Below, piece by piece: positions 46,589-54,022 of a stretch of DNA of 64,000 nucleotides. The position numbers and the translations under genes were made by a program. How positions within the stretch are numbered: the stretch's first letter is position 1; each line of letters starts with the position of its first letter. The notes below the pieces were generated by a model. It did no database searches. It was not told the origin of the DNA and saw only the letters and a program-made list of their open reading frames with translations. This DNA comes from Actinomycetospora termitidis. GTDB taxonomy: Bacteria; Actinomycetota; Actinomycetes; Mycobacteriales; Pseudonocardiaceae. The stretch spans positions 124,001-188,000 of the forward strand of contig NZ_JASVWF010000007.1 of assembly GCF_030286555.1 (NCBI RefSeq), read 5' to 3'.

Positions 46589-47092
46589 ATGACCGTCACC
46601 GACGGGCTCTGGCTCACCACGACCGAGGACCCCGCCGTCGACGCAGCTGTCCGGACCTTCGCAACGACTGCGCAGTGCGTCCGCCTCGGAGACGTGCTGC
46701 CTCAGGTTGGCACCGTGACCGAGATACAGCGCTTCGGCGGCCAGCTCTACATCGAGGGCACCCGCAACATGGTCGTGAAGATGCCCAACAGCCCCGTCAC
46801 TGTGACCCGCGCGCTCACCTCGCCTCAGGCTGCCACACTCGAGGAGCAGGGCCAGGAGCTCGCGGAGCTGCGGGCGCAGGTGGAGGGCCGGCCGATCGCG
46901 GCTGCGGTGGTGGAGGACGACGGCCGGGTGCGGCTGGTCGACGAGCGGGCGCGGACGGTGCGCGAGTTCGTGGCGCTGTACGGCTCGGAGTCGGTGGACG
47001 CGGCGCTGCTGGCGTGCGGGTTCCGGCGCACCGAGGAGTGGGCCGTGAACAAGCTGGGCTGTCCGGTGGCGCGGATCGCGTCCGTGCGCTGA
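46589..47092 (+). CDS. First gene of the rightward operon, unknown function
   Basis: A 167-residue protein from ATG 46589 with a TGGAGG ribosome site. The N-terminus is beta-rich (DGLWLTTTEDPAVDAAVR, EIQRFGGQLYIEG). A coiled-coil segment follows (EEQGQELAELRAQVEG), then a C-terminal helical domain (TVREFVALYGSESVDAALL). It is divergent from the virion operon and next to an operator-like site, so it may be a regulator. No known DNA-binding motif is clear. Confidence 0.6.
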   Translation: MTVTDGLWLTTTEDPAVDAAVRTFATTAQCVRLGDVLPQVGTVTEIQRFGGQLYIEGTRNMVVKMPNSPVTVTRALTSPQAATLEEQGQELAELRAQVEGRPIAAAVVEDDGRVRLVDERARTVREFVALYGSESVDAALLACGFRRTEEWAVNKLGCPVARIASVR

Positions 47093-47181
47093 GCAGCCAG
47101 CAGTAGTGCGGCGACTGACGACGTCGTTGGACCATGGAGCCACCCGGCGATGGTCGCCGGGGTCGATGAAGGAGAGCAGCG

Positions 47182-47319
47182 ATGGGCTGGAGCACGCGGA
47201 CTCGCGAGGGCGACAAGCCGGCGAACGTGGCGCGGCGGTCGCGGGAGTCCCGCGAGGCGCACGGCGCGCACTGCCGGTGCGTGACCTGCAAGAACGAGCC
47301 GATGCCGGGTCGGCGATGA
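47182..47319 (+). CDS. 45-aa Cys-containing basic protein
   Basis: ATG 47182 with an AAGGAGA site. Arg-rich (ANVARRSRESREAHG) with HCRCVTCKNEP, a likely zinc knuckle. Its stop overlaps the next start (ATGA). Confidence 0.6.
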   Translation: MGWSTRTREGDKPANVARRSRESREAHGAHCRCVTCKNEPMPGRR

Positions 47320-47510
47320 CCGTCGAGGTGGCGGTCGCGGCGTCCGACGTGGCGTGCTGGGCGTACCCGTCGGTGGACGGGGACGAGCCGTTCCTGCGCT
47401 TCGCGTGCCTGATCTGGGCGATGCAGCGGGCGCTTGACCAGGCGCGGGAGGACTACCCGGAGGTCGGGCCGTGCATGAGCTGGGGCGCAGGGATGCGCTA
47501 CGGGCTGTGA
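47316..47510 (+). CDS. 64-aa hypothetical protein
   Basis: ATG 47316 overlapping the previous stop (ATGA). Mixed sequence (CWAYPSVDGDEPFLRFACL, WAMQRALDQAREDYPEVG). It is coupled to the HTH gene by GTGA. Not recognised. Confidence 0.55.
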   Translation: MTVEVAVAASDVACWAYPSVDGDEPFLRFACLIWAMQRALDQAREDYPEVGPCMSWGAGMRYGL

Positions 47511-47686
47511 GCAGGCAACCGGCGCGGCTGCTGTCGGCGGCCGAGGTGGCGGCGTGGCTCGACGTGGACGTGTCGACGCTGCGCCGCTGGAGGGCCGCCG
47601 CGCGCGGTCCGAAGTGGTCCCGGGTGGGCCGGGACGTCAGGTACGCGAGGGAGGACGTGAAGAAGTGGCTGGAGACGAGCAGGTGA
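47507..47686 (+). CDS. MerR/excisionase-type HTH protein
   Basis: A 59-residue protein from GTG 47507. It is a complete HTH_17 domain: LLSAAEVAAWLDVDVSTLRR, WRAAARGPKWSRVGRDVRYA, then VKKWLETS. Such proteins act as excisionases or small regulators. As the prophage needs an Xis, this is the best candidate in the window although it is 41 kb from the integrase. Confidence 0.78.
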   Translation: MSRQPARLLSAAEVAAWLDVDVSTLRRWRAAARGPKWSRVGRDVRYAREDVKKWLETSR

Positions 47687-47693
47687 GCAAGCG

Positions 47694-47927
47694 ATGACAC
47701 TGGCGATGGGCCGCGAGGAGCGGAAGCTGCTGTCGCCGACCGCGACCGGGCCATACGGCGCCGTGTGGCGCTCGGACCCGCCCGAGGTCTGGGAAGTCAC
47801 CCTCACGCACGAGGGTGTGGATCACTGGACGCAGATCGAGCCGCTGCCCGGCCCGCAGGCCGTGGCGATGGGGCAGGCGATGCTGGCGGCCGGGTGCCGC
47901 GACCTGGACGACGGGGAGCAGGGGTGA
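47694..47927 (+). CDS. 77-aa hypothetical protein
   Basis: ATG 47694. Contains ATGPYGAVWRSDPPEVWEV and an acidic end (GCRDLDDGEQG). The stop overlaps the next start (GTGA). Not recognised. Confidence 0.55.
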   Translation: MTLAMGREERKLLSPTATGPYGAVWRSDPPEVWEVTLTHEGVDHWTQIEPLPGPQAVAMGQAMLAAGCRDLDDGEQG

Positions 47928-48124
47928 GCACGCGAGCGACGGCCGCCGCGCTGCTGCCTGTGGCGGTTGTGGTGCTGTTCGTCGCGGCAGGTGCAGGCGT
48001 GCTCGGCGTGTTCTACCCGATGATCGGGTGGGCGCTGGTCGCCCTGTTCGTCGGCGGCGGCGTGACCGCGCTCGTGCTGGGGGAGCGGGACCGTCGTCGG
48101 GCGCGTCGAGGCGGTGAGCGGTGA
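47924..48124 (+). CDS. 66-aa membrane protein with two helices
   Basis: GTG 47924. Two hydrophobic segments (LLPVAVVVLFVAAGAGVLG and IGWALVALFVGGGVTALVL) and a basic tail (ERDRRRARRGGER). It resembles the small membrane Spd-type proteins that accompany transfer ATPases in actinomycete mobile elements. Confidence 0.6.
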   Translation: MSTRATAAALLPVAVVVLFVAAGAGVLGVFYPMIGWALVALFVGGGVTALVLGERDRRRARRGGER

Positions 48125-48378
48125 TGGGCTGGCTGAGCAACGCGCCCGTCGCGCGGGGCGCCCGGAGCGCGGGCGTGAGTTCCATCCCGATCTCGAAGCT
48201 GTACGGGTCGCACTCGCCCGACGAACACCGGGTGAAGCCGTGGCGCGGGTCGTGCCCGCCGATCACCGTGGAGCGCAACGGTCGGCGCTATCGGCTCGTC
48301 GACGGGGCGTCGCGGGTGGAATCCGCTCGACGGGCCGGTGCGCGCACCATCCGCGCCGAGGTCTGGGAAACGGCGTGA
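48124..48378 (+). CDS. ParB/sulfiredoxin-like domain protein
   Basis: An 84-residue protein from ATG 48124 (TGATG). SIPISKLYGSHSPDEHRVKP is followed by PPITVERNGRRYRLVDGASR and VESARRAGARTIRAEVWETA. This is the ParB N-terminal fold pattern: a variable [I/V]xV strand, a nucleotide-contacting DGxxR and xxxAxxxG-x-xxIxAxV. It has no HTH, so it is a ParB-like nuclease or nucleotide-binding fragment. Confidence 0.68.
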   Translation: MGWLSNAPVARGARSAGVSSIPISKLYGSHSPDEHRVKPWRGSCPPITVERNGRRYRLVDGASRVESARRAGARTIRAEVWETA

Positions 48379-48662
48379 GCCGCGACCCGGACGGCGTCAG
48401 CCACCACGAGATGGTCCACGCGCGGGCGTGCCGCGGGGAGCGGCTGCCCGTTAAGTGGGTGCGGCGCGGCCGGGAGCTCGTGGTCGAGTCTCACGTGCCG
48501 TGGGGCCGGAAGGGCAAGGCCCGCGCGGCGGTTGCCCTCATGGCCGGAGGGCTCGCCGGCGGAGGCGATGGCGCCGGAGACATCCATGCAGCCGAGGGCC
48601 TGGCCCGGGAAGCGGGCGTCGACGTCGCCGAGATCAGGCGTCGGGCCAAGCGGTACCTGTAG
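48375..48662 (+). CDS. 95-aa basic hypothetical protein
   Basis: GTG 48375 (GTGA). Starts SRDPDGVSHHEMVHARACRG, then a basic stretch (VPWGRKGKARAAVALMAGG). C-terminal EAGVDVAEIRRRAKRYL is helical. Not recognised. Confidence 0.55.
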   Translation: MSRDPDGVSHHEMVHARACRGERLPVKWVRRGRELVVESHVPWGRKGKARAAVALMAGGLAGGGDGAGDIHAAEGLAREAGVDVAEIRRRAKRYL

Positions 48663-48671
48663 CGGTACTCC

Positions 48672-48717
48672 ACTCCGGTACCGGTCCCGCGAGCTGTGTG
48701 ACGACCGGTACCGGAGT
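48672..48717. repeat. 15-bp perfect inverted repeat around GGTACC
   Basis: ACTCCGGTACCGGTC (48672-48686) and GACCGGTACCGGAGT (48703-48717) flank a 16-base loop and are followed 8 bases later by TTTT. It can fold as a terminator/attenuator, or serve as a two-site operator, since each arm contains the palindrome CCGGTACCGG. Confidence 0.65.
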
Positions 48718-48727
48718 CCCGTACCTT

Positions 48728-48757
48728 TTCAGATATGGAAAGCCACACGGCTACTCT
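48728..48757 (+). promoter_or_regulatory. Candidate promoter for the HTH gene
   Basis: TTCAGA, 18-base spacer, TACTCT. The start would be at or near GTG 48766, giving a leaderless transcript. Confidence 0.35.
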
Positions 48758-48765
48758 CCCGCGCC

Positions 48766-49038
48766 GTGACGAGCCGGGAGGAGCAGAGCGCCTTGACCGG
48801 CCTATCGGCGCTGCTGGCGCGCGACCTGACGACGGCGGACCGCGAGGAACTGATCGCGGGAGTACGGCAGTCCGAGCTGGTACTGGACGAGGCCCCGGTC
48901 TGGACGGGCCGACTGCTGGAGGCCCTGCACGACACGGGGATGTCGTGGCCGGAGATCGAGCGGGCCACTCAGCTGCCGGTCGGGACGGCGTACCGACGGT
49001 TCAAGCAGTACCGCGAGGGGCGCGACGCGGCTGGCTGA
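48766..49038 (+). CDS. HTH DNA-binding protein
   Basis: A 90-residue protein from GTG 48766. The first part is acidic and helical (LLARDLTTADREELIAGVR). A helix-turn-helix near the C-terminus reads MSWPEIERATQLPVGTAYRR followed by FKQYREG. It resembles the small regulators that precede transfer genes in actinomycete mobile elements, and could be the operon's own repressor. A TTG further on is an alternative start. Confidence 0.62.
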   Translation: MTSREEQSALTGLSALLARDLTTADREELIAGVRQSELVLDEAPVWTGRLLEALHDTGMSWPEIERATQLPVGTAYRRFKQYREGRDAAG

Positions 49039-49685
49039 CCGTCGCCCTCGGGGCGGTCCTGCTCGGGGCGTTCGTCGTCTCGGCGTCGTCGACCTGGCAG
49101 CTCGGAGAGCGCCACCACCTCGGTGACCTGGCCCGGGTCGCGCTGATCGCGATGCTCGAGGTCGGGTCGATCACCGGGGCGTCGCTGTACGTCTCCACCC
49201 GCGACCGCCGTACCCGGGTGCGGGCGGGCCTGCTCGTGGCCATCGCCACCGGGGTGGCCGCGACCGGCGGGGTGCAGGCGTACGGCTTCCTGATCGGCCT
49301 GTCGGTCGCCGCGGTCCTGCTGCTGATGGTCGAGGTGATCTCGCGGTACTGGCACGAGACGGGACCGGTACCCGCGGAGCAGCCGCAGGCGCCCAGCGAG
49401 GAGCCGCCGACACCGGTCCAGGTGCCTGCCGAGCGGCCCGCGCTGGTGTCGCTGCCCGGTACCGGGACCGACGACACCACGCCGGTCCCGGTACCGAAGT
49501 CGACGACCGGTCCCGCCCGCGCTCGGGCGACGAAGGCGAAGCACTCGGACGAGGTCGTGGTGGCGTGGCTGCGTGAGCAGCTCGCCGACCCGCAGGCGAA
49601 GGACCCGACCGTGGACGCGGTCGTGGAGAGGTTCTCGACGGGGCGCACCCGAGCGGTGCGGCTGTGCCAGGAGGCGAAGGCGTGA
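49035..49685 (+). CDS. Membrane protein with C-terminal DNA-binding-like domain (SpdB/DUF2637-like)
   Basis: A 216-residue protein. No ATG, GTG or TTG lies near its N-terminus. A CTG at 49035 overlapping the HTH stop (CTGA) gives the coupling seen throughout this phage. Otherwise an internal GTG of the HTH gene would be used. Four helices span about residues 3-110 (VALGAVLLGAFVVS; ARVALIAMLEVGSITGASLY; RAGLLVAIATGVAATGG; FLIGLSVAAVLLLMVEVI). A Pro/Thr linker leads to a compact helical domain (SDEVVVAWLREQLADPQAK, VVERFSTGRTRAVRLC). The architecture resembles the DUF2637/SpdB proteins next to conjugal FtsK-like genes. Confidence 0.65.
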   Translation: MTVALGAVLLGAFVVSASSTWQLGERHHLGDLARVALIAMLEVGSITGASLYVSTRDRRTRVRAGLLVAIATGVAATGGVQAYGFLIGLSVAAVLLLMVEVISRYWHETGPVPAEQPQAPSEEPPTPVQVPAERPALVSLPGTGTDDTTPVPVPKSTTGPARARATKAKHSDEVVVAWLREQLADPQAKDPTVDAVVERFSTGRTRAVRLCQEAKA

Positions 49686-50143
49686 TGACCAGCAAGACGA
49701 TGTGGGTGGGCGGCGTCAAGGTCACGGCGTCGAAAGCGGGCGGCACTCTCGGTGCGGCGCTTGTCGCCGGCGTGCTGGTGGTGGCCGCGCTCGCCCTGGT
49801 CACGCGGCTGCTCGGGTCGACAGCGATGGGGTTCGCCGCCGCGAACGCTGCGGTGTCGTCGGCGATCGGGCTGGTCGGCGCGGTCGGGGCGATCGTGCTG
49901 ATCGTGGCCGCGGTCGCGACCGCCGTCGGGTGGGTCGTGACCGCCCCGAGGCGGGCCCGGGAAGCGGCCCGGTGCGCGGAGTTCCGCCGCACCCAGCAGC
50001 AGTCCCGCGCCACCACCGCGGTCCGGGACCGGACCCGCACCGAGCAGGTCCCCGGGCGGCCTGCGCAGGCACTGCCGGCCGGTCAACCGGTGCGGGTGGA
50101 GGCGGTGCGCCTCAACGAGCTCGACCGGGTCCGCGAGCGGTGA
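49685..50143 (+). CDS. Membrane protein with two helices
   Basis: A 152-residue protein from ATG 49685 (TGATG; a GTG one codon earlier is possible). Two hydrophobic segments (LGAALVAGVLVVAALALVT, AIGLVGAVGAIVLIVAAVAT) and a long basic cytosolic tail (RAREAARCAEFRRTQQQSR). Likely a partner of the transfer ATPase. Role inferred. Confidence 0.6.
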   Translation: MTSKTMWVGGVKVTASKAGGTLGAALVAGVLVVAALALVTRLLGSTAMGFAAANAAVSSAIGLVGAVGAIVLIVAAVATAVGWVVTAPRRAREAARCAEFRRTQQQSRATTAVRDRTRTEQVPGRPAQALPAGQPVRVEAVRLNELDRVRER

Positions 50144-50601
50144 GCACGCGGCGGCGCCCGCGTCCCCCGACAGGGGAACGAGAGGGCATGTGGCGGAAGT
50201 TCGGGCGGCGCTCGGCGAAGGTCGGGAAGTTCGGCTGGAAGCACCGCAAGCGGGTGTTCGGGCTGGTCGCCGCGTTCGCGTTCGTCTACGTCGCCGTGTA
50301 CTTCGCCTACGTCGGGACGGTGTCACTGGTGCAGGTGCTGGTGCTGGTGACGGCGTTGGTCGGGGCTGGGCTGGCGAAGCACCACGAGAACATGGCGTTC
50401 CGCCGGCACATGGCCGACCACCAGCCGCAGCCGTCGTGGCGGGAACGCCGCGAGTGGGCACGCGGTCACGGCCACCGGGCACCGCACCGCACCCCGGAGC
50501 CCGCGCCCGGCACGATCTATGTGCGCTCGCACCGACGGGACGGTGACGGGGTCGAGGCCTACACCCGCGCCGCCCCCGGTCGAGGTGAGGAGGCGTCGTG
50601 A
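50140..50601 (+). CDS. Membrane protein with basic flanks
   Basis: A 153-residue protein from GTG 50140 (GTGA; ATG 50188 with a good ribosome site is an alternative). Basic N-terminus (WRKFGRRSAKVGKFGWKHRK), two hydrophobic segments (VFGLVAAFAFVYVAVYFAYV, VSLVQVLVLVTALVGAGLA) and a His/Arg/Pro-rich tail. It is coupled to the FtsK-type gene by GTGA. Confidence 0.6.
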   Translation: MSTRRRPRPPTGEREGMWRKFGRRSAKVGKFGWKHRKRVFGLVAAFAFVYVAVYFAYVGTVSLVQVLVLVTALVGAGLAKHHENMAFRRHMADHQPQPSWRERREWARGHGHRAPHRTPEPAPGTIYVRSHRRDGDGVEAYTRAAPGRGEEAS

Positions 50602-52679
50602 GTGCGCCCGACGAGCAGCAGCAGCGGCCGGTGTCGACGGCGCTGGTCAAGGTCGGCAGCAAGGCGCTGGAGAAGGTGTCCGATGCGCCCGGGGCGGCCG
50701 TGGTGAAGGTCGTCGACGAGGTGCAGCGGTCTTACGTCGGGGTGATCGCGTTTGCTGCGGACCTGCGGGCGTGGCGGACCGTTGCCGTGCGCCGCGCCGA
50801 GTACTACGAGGCGAAGCGCCGCGCCGACGCCGGGGCGGGCAAGCACCCCAGTCCGAGCGACCTCACGAAGATCGAGCAGGACCAGGCGAAGCGGACCCTC
50901 AAGCTGGCCGCGGCGGTCGCCGGTACTGCGGTACTGCTGTTCGCCCTGTCGGTGTCGCAGTACCAGTGGGACCCGTGGCTGTACCTCGCCGGCGGGGTCC
51001 CGGTGGTCCTGCTTATCGCGGGCCGGTACTACCGGGCGCGGTGGGTGACCGCGCTGGCGCCCGTCTCCGGTCCCGTGCTGCTCGCGCTCGGTATCGAGGG
51101 CCTGCGGTGGTGGCCGTCGGTGATCGCGGCGGTACTGGTCGCCCTGGCCTGCGAGTACCGCGGCAGTCTCGTCGCGCCGCCCGCGCCCGCTGGTCCTGGT
51201 ACCGATAAGGCCCGTCCGGGGGTGTCGCTGCCGAAGCTCTGGGAGACAGTTCGGCTGCGACTGCTCCAGGAGCGCATCACAGCGCGCCATCAGCACACCC
51301 GCCTGCTCGTCGTCGATGGCGTCGAGGTCGGTGCAGCGTTTGGGCTCACGACCCACGAGCCGATGACCGACAAGGCGGTGGCGGCAGTGGCCCGTGAAGT
51401 CCACGTCGGGCAACGGTGGGTCCGCTACGTTCACCCGGCCGACGAGCCGGTCGGCGAGCTGCTCGTCTACTGGCAGAACCCGCTCGAGAACACGCCCCCG
51501 CCACCCCAACGGCGATTCGGGGACCTGCGCTACGGGCGCCCGTTCTCGGTGGGCAGAAACGACGTCGGCGCCCTCGACGAGCTCGTGCTGGCCTACACGC
51601 TCTTCCTCGTGTTCGGACATTCCGGGTCCGGCAAGTCGTCGGTGGTTCGGCTGATGATCGATGCCACGGAGGAGATGCCCGATGCCGATCTGTACGGCAT
51701 CGACACCATCGGGGCGTCGCTGCTCGGTGCTCAGCAGAAGCGGCTCGGGCGCGGGCGGGTGGCGTGCGGGCCGGAGCAGCTCGAGGAGGCGCAGGCCATC
51801 CTCGATCACCTGCTCAGCGAGGCTCGCCGCCGATCGATGGCGCTCGCTGCGGGCGAGGACTACGACGAGGACGGGGCGGTCGACGATCGCTTCCTGGTCG
51901 ACGACTGCGACGGTCGCCGCGGGATCGTGCTCGTGATCGGTGAGTACGCGAACTTCTGCCAGTTCGAGTTCTTGGTGACCCGCCTGCTCGATCTCGCGAT
52001 GGTGGCCCGCAAGCACGCGATCACGATCATCGTGGAGTCGCCGACGCTAGCGAAAAGCCAGCTTGGCGACGGCCGCGCCTACCTGGCACAGGCGATGGTG
52101 AAGATCGCGATGGCGTGTTCTAACCACGACGTTGTGCAGGGGCTGGGGGAGTCGCTGCTCGACCAGGGGTGGCGTCCCGACAAGCTGCAGCCGGAGTCCG
52201 AGGGGCGACGCAACGACGCCGGCATCGGCTACGTCTACGGGTCGGGTCGCAACCAGCCGCGACTGACCGGGTTTCATCCGATGGATCCGGATGAAGCCGC
52301 CGAACGACGGCGGGCGCGGCGGATCGACCGGAACGCCTGGTACGTGGGCCGTACACCGCCCGTATCTACCTCCATGCGAGAGGTGAACCCGCTTGACGCG
52401 GTGGAGGTGCCCGAGCCGCTGGCGACGCTGGCAGGGCTGGCGGAGGAAGGCGACGTGCACACTGCGGCGCTCCTCGAGGCCCTGCCGGACGGCTGGACGG
52501 CACGGGGCGTCGCGGACGCGCTACGGCCGCACGGGGTCCCTGTGGGCAACGTCGTGCGTGGTGGCGTCCAGCGCAAAGGATATCGCCGTGACCAGGTGGT
52601 TTCCGCCGTCCAGGCCCTGGATGACGTGCCGTCCACGGACGGACGGGGACGGATCGTGAAGAGCGAGAGGACGGTGTGA
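50598..52679 (+). CDS. FtsK/SpoIIIE-type DNA translocase (TraB/TraSA-like)
   Basis: A 693-residue protein from GTG 50598. Two to three N-terminal membrane helices (about residues 107-205; VAGTAVLLFALSVS, AGGVPVVLLIAGRYY) anchor it. The ATPase core has Walker A GHSGSGKSSVV (about 341-351), Walker B IVLVIGEYANF (about 441-451), a conserved TIIVESPTLAK segment, and a C-terminal helical domain (AALLEALPDGWTARGVADAL) like a DNA-recognition winged helix. In actinomycete integrative elements such proteins move double-stranded DNA between cells. In a phage it could also act in DNA partition. Confidence 0.88.
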   Translation: MSAPDEQQQRPVSTALVKVGSKALEKVSDAPGAAVVKVVDEVQRSYVGVIAFAADLRAWRTVAVRRAEYYEAKRRADAGAGKHPSPSDLTKIEQDQAKRTLKLAAAVAGTAVLLFALSVSQYQWDPWLYLAGGVPVVLLIAGRYYRARWVTALAPVSGPVLLALGIEGLRWWPSVIAAVLVALACEYRGSLVAPPAPAGPGTDKARPGVSLPKLWETVRLRLLQERITARHQHTRLLVVDGVEVGAAFGLTTHEPMTDKAVAAVAREVHVGQRWVRYVHPADEPVGELLVYWQNPLENTPPPPQRRFGDLRYGRPFSVGRNDVGALDELVLAYTLFLVFGHSGSGKSSVVRLMIDATEEMPDADLYGIDTIGASLLGAQQKRLGRGRVACGPEQLEEAQAILDHLLSEARRRSMALAAGEDYDEDGAVDDRFLVDDCDGRRGIVLVIGEYANFCQFEFLVTRLLDLAMVARKHAITIIVESPTLAKSQLGDGRAYLAQAMVKIAMACSNHDVVQGLGESLLDQGWRPDKLQPESEGRRNDAGIGYVYGSGRNQPRLTGFHPMDPDEAAERRRARRIDRNAWYVGRTPPVSTSMREVNPLDAVEVPEPLATLAGLAEEGDVHTAALLEALPDGWTARGVADALRPHGVPVGNVVRGGVQRKGYRRDQVVSAVQALDDVPSTDGRGRIVKSERTV

Positions 52680-52852
52680 TGGACGGCGATGTGGACGCCG
52701 CGGTCGCGGAGGCGTTCGAGGACGGCTGGAATCAGGGCTTCACCGCGGCCGGCGGGGGCTGTTCGTGCCCGCACCGCGACGGCTGCCCCGCGGGCGGCCA
52801 GGACGAAGCGCCGTCGTGGTGGCGCCGATGGCTGGATGCGGTGACGTCGTGA
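52679..52852 (+). CDS. 57-aa protein with Cys/His pair
   Basis: ATG 52679 (TGATG with the FtsK-type gene), stop overlapping the next start (GTGA). It contains FEDGWNQGFTAAGGGCSCPH and RDGCPAGG (possible zinc site), then PSWWRRWLDAV. Function unknown. Confidence 0.6.
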   Translation: MDGDVDAAVAEAFEDGWNQGFTAAGGGCSCPHRDGCPAGGQDEAPSWWRRWLDAVTS

Positions 52853-53358
52853 GCCCGCTCGGATGGGTGATGCTGATCGCGCTCGTGCTGGCGTTCCTGG
52901 CCGGGGCCTATCTCGGGGTGCGCTACGGTGCCGCGCTGCCCGGCAGCGGCCCCGTCGTGCCCGCGCAGCGGCGCCCTGCGGCCCGCGACGGGGGTACACA
53001 GGTCGATCTCACCGACCGACAGACCGCGGTCTACCTGTTCTTCGGCCTCTACCAAGGCCGCCGGGACGTGCTGCTGTACGTGGGGATCGCGGCGAACCCG
53101 CGCAAGCGGGCGGAGCAGCACGCCGAGTCGAAGGCCTGGTGGGGCGACGTCGACGACGTGGAGGCGTGGTGGCTCGGGAACCGCCACGTGGCGTGCGGGG
53201 TGGAGTGGGCGCTGATCCGCTACCTGCGACCGGTCTACAACACGGCCCCGGGCGGCCAGGACGACGCGTACTCGCGCGACCTGCCACCGATCGAGCCGGC
53301 TCGATTTCGGCTTCCGTCGCGCACCACAGCGCGGGTCCGGAGCGCACTGATCCGCTGA
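52849..53358 (+). CDS. Membrane-anchored GIY-YIG nuclease
   Basis: A 169-residue protein from GTG 52849. One N-terminal membrane helix (VMLIALVLAFLAGAYLGV), then a GIY-YIG domain: AVYLFFGLY, VLLYVGIAANPRKRAEQH, WWGDVDDVEAWW, and the metal-binding Glu in GVEWALIRYLRPVYN. Similar GIY-YIG proteins occur beside transfer genes in actinomycete elements, where they may nick or protect DNA. Last gene of the rightward operon, followed by a strong terminator. Confidence 0.85.
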   Translation: MSPLGWVMLIALVLAFLAGAYLGVRYGAALPGSGPVVPAQRRPAARDGGTQVDLTDRQTAVYLFFGLYQGRRDVLLYVGIAANPRKRAEQHAESKAWWGDVDDVEAWWLGNRHVACGVEWALIRYLRPVYNTAPGGQDDAYSRDLPPIEPARFRLPSRTTARVRSALIR

Positions 53359-53363
53359 GACGA

Positions 53364-53398
53364 CGAAGGCCCGGCACCTACTCGGTGCCGGGCCTTCG
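53364..53398. terminator. Bidirectional terminator between convergent operons
   Basis: A perfect 15-bp stem (CGAAGGCCCGGCACC / GGTGCCGGGCCTTCG) with a TACTC loop, between the rightward operon end at 53358 and the leftward operon end at 53411. Confidence 0.85.
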
Positions 53399-53410
53399 TG
53401 CTGCTCGAGG

Positions 53411-53494
53411 TCAGCGCTTCTTGCTCTTCTTGCCGCGGTTCGCCTTGAGGCGGCGGTCCGCCGATGTGCCCTTCGAGGGGCGGCCCTTGGCCAT
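53411..53494 (-). CDS. 27-aa basic peptide gene
   Basis: ATG 53494 to TGA 53411; MAKGRPSKGTSADRRLKANR then lysine-rich. Very basic, so possibly nucleic-acid binding. Supported by composition and position between two terminators. It is short, so confidence is limited. Confidence 0.4.
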   Translation of the reverse strand: MAKGRPSKGTSADRRLKANRGKKSKKR

Positions 53495-53496
53495 GG

Positions 53497-53664
53497 TCAG
53501 AAGTCCCCGGCCAGCTCGGCCTTCGCGGCCGGGCTCGGCCCGTGGGTTCGCTCGTCCCACTGCTCGGCGATGAGGTCGCGCAACTCGTCGTCGCGTTCCC
53601 GCTCGACGGGTCGGGCCTGCGCCTTCGTGGCCGGCTTCTTCTCGGTGTTGTGCTGCTCGGCCAT
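53497..53664 (-). CDS. 55-aa charged protein
   Basis: ATG 53664. Lys/Glu-rich (EQHNTEKKPATKAQARPVER) and helical (DDELRDLIAEQWDERTHG). No domain recognised. Confidence 0.5.
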   Translation of the reverse strand: MAEQHNTEKKPATKAQARPVERERDDELRDLIAEQWDERTHGPSPAAKAELAGDF

Positions 53665-53715
53665 GCGGCCCTCCGGCGTCGTGAGTGACAGACCTGCCCA
53701 CCGTGACCACGGAGC

Positions 53716-53756
53716 CGCTCCCGGGCCTCCAGTGCGAACGTGGAGGCCCGGGAGCG
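53716..53756 (-). terminator. Strong hairpin in the leftward operon
   Basis: A perfect 16-bp stem (CGCTCCCGGGCCTCCA / TGGAGGCCCGGGAGCG) with a 9-base loop, followed on its right by a CGTCACACG half of the repeated 15-mer. It lies 11 bases downstream of the leftward gene ending at 53767. Confidence 0.8.
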
Positions 53757-53766
53757 TCACACGCGA

Positions 53767-53949
53767 CTACCTGCTGGGGTAGCTGAGCGCGTCCACCGTC
53801 TGCTGCGACTGCTCGAGCTGCGTGCGCAGTTCGTCGCGGGTGGCGTCCGGGGCGTCGAGCACGGCGCGGTCCCGGTTCGCCTGGTCGGCTAGCGAGCGCC
53901 GGACTGCGATACCGACGTCGAACGGGCGCGGTTCCTCGTTGCTGGGCAT
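53767..53949 (-). CDS. 60-aa hypothetical protein
   Basis: ATG 53949 with a GGAAGAG site. Helical and acidic (RSLADQANRDRAVLDAPDAT, ELRTQLEQSQQTVDAL). It is the last gene before the 16-bp hairpin. Function unknown. Confidence 0.55.
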   Translation of the reverse strand: MPSNEEPRPFDVGIAVRRSLADQANRDRAVLDAPDATRDELRTQLEQSQQTVDALSYPSR

Positions 53950-54022
53950 GGTCTCTTCCTCTCCGCACCGGGACCGTCCCGGCGCACGGGCGGGACCGTG
54001 GAGGAAGAGCGATCGGTCCCGC

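Noticed and set aside
49001-50662. A 553-codon leftward frame in the rightward operon
   Set aside because: Antisense to several coupled genes with clear membrane segments. No recognisable protein features.
50598-52679. Host FtsK cell-division translocase
   Set aside because: Lacks the four-helix N-terminus and the length of housekeeping FtsK, and sits in an operon of small mobile-element genes.
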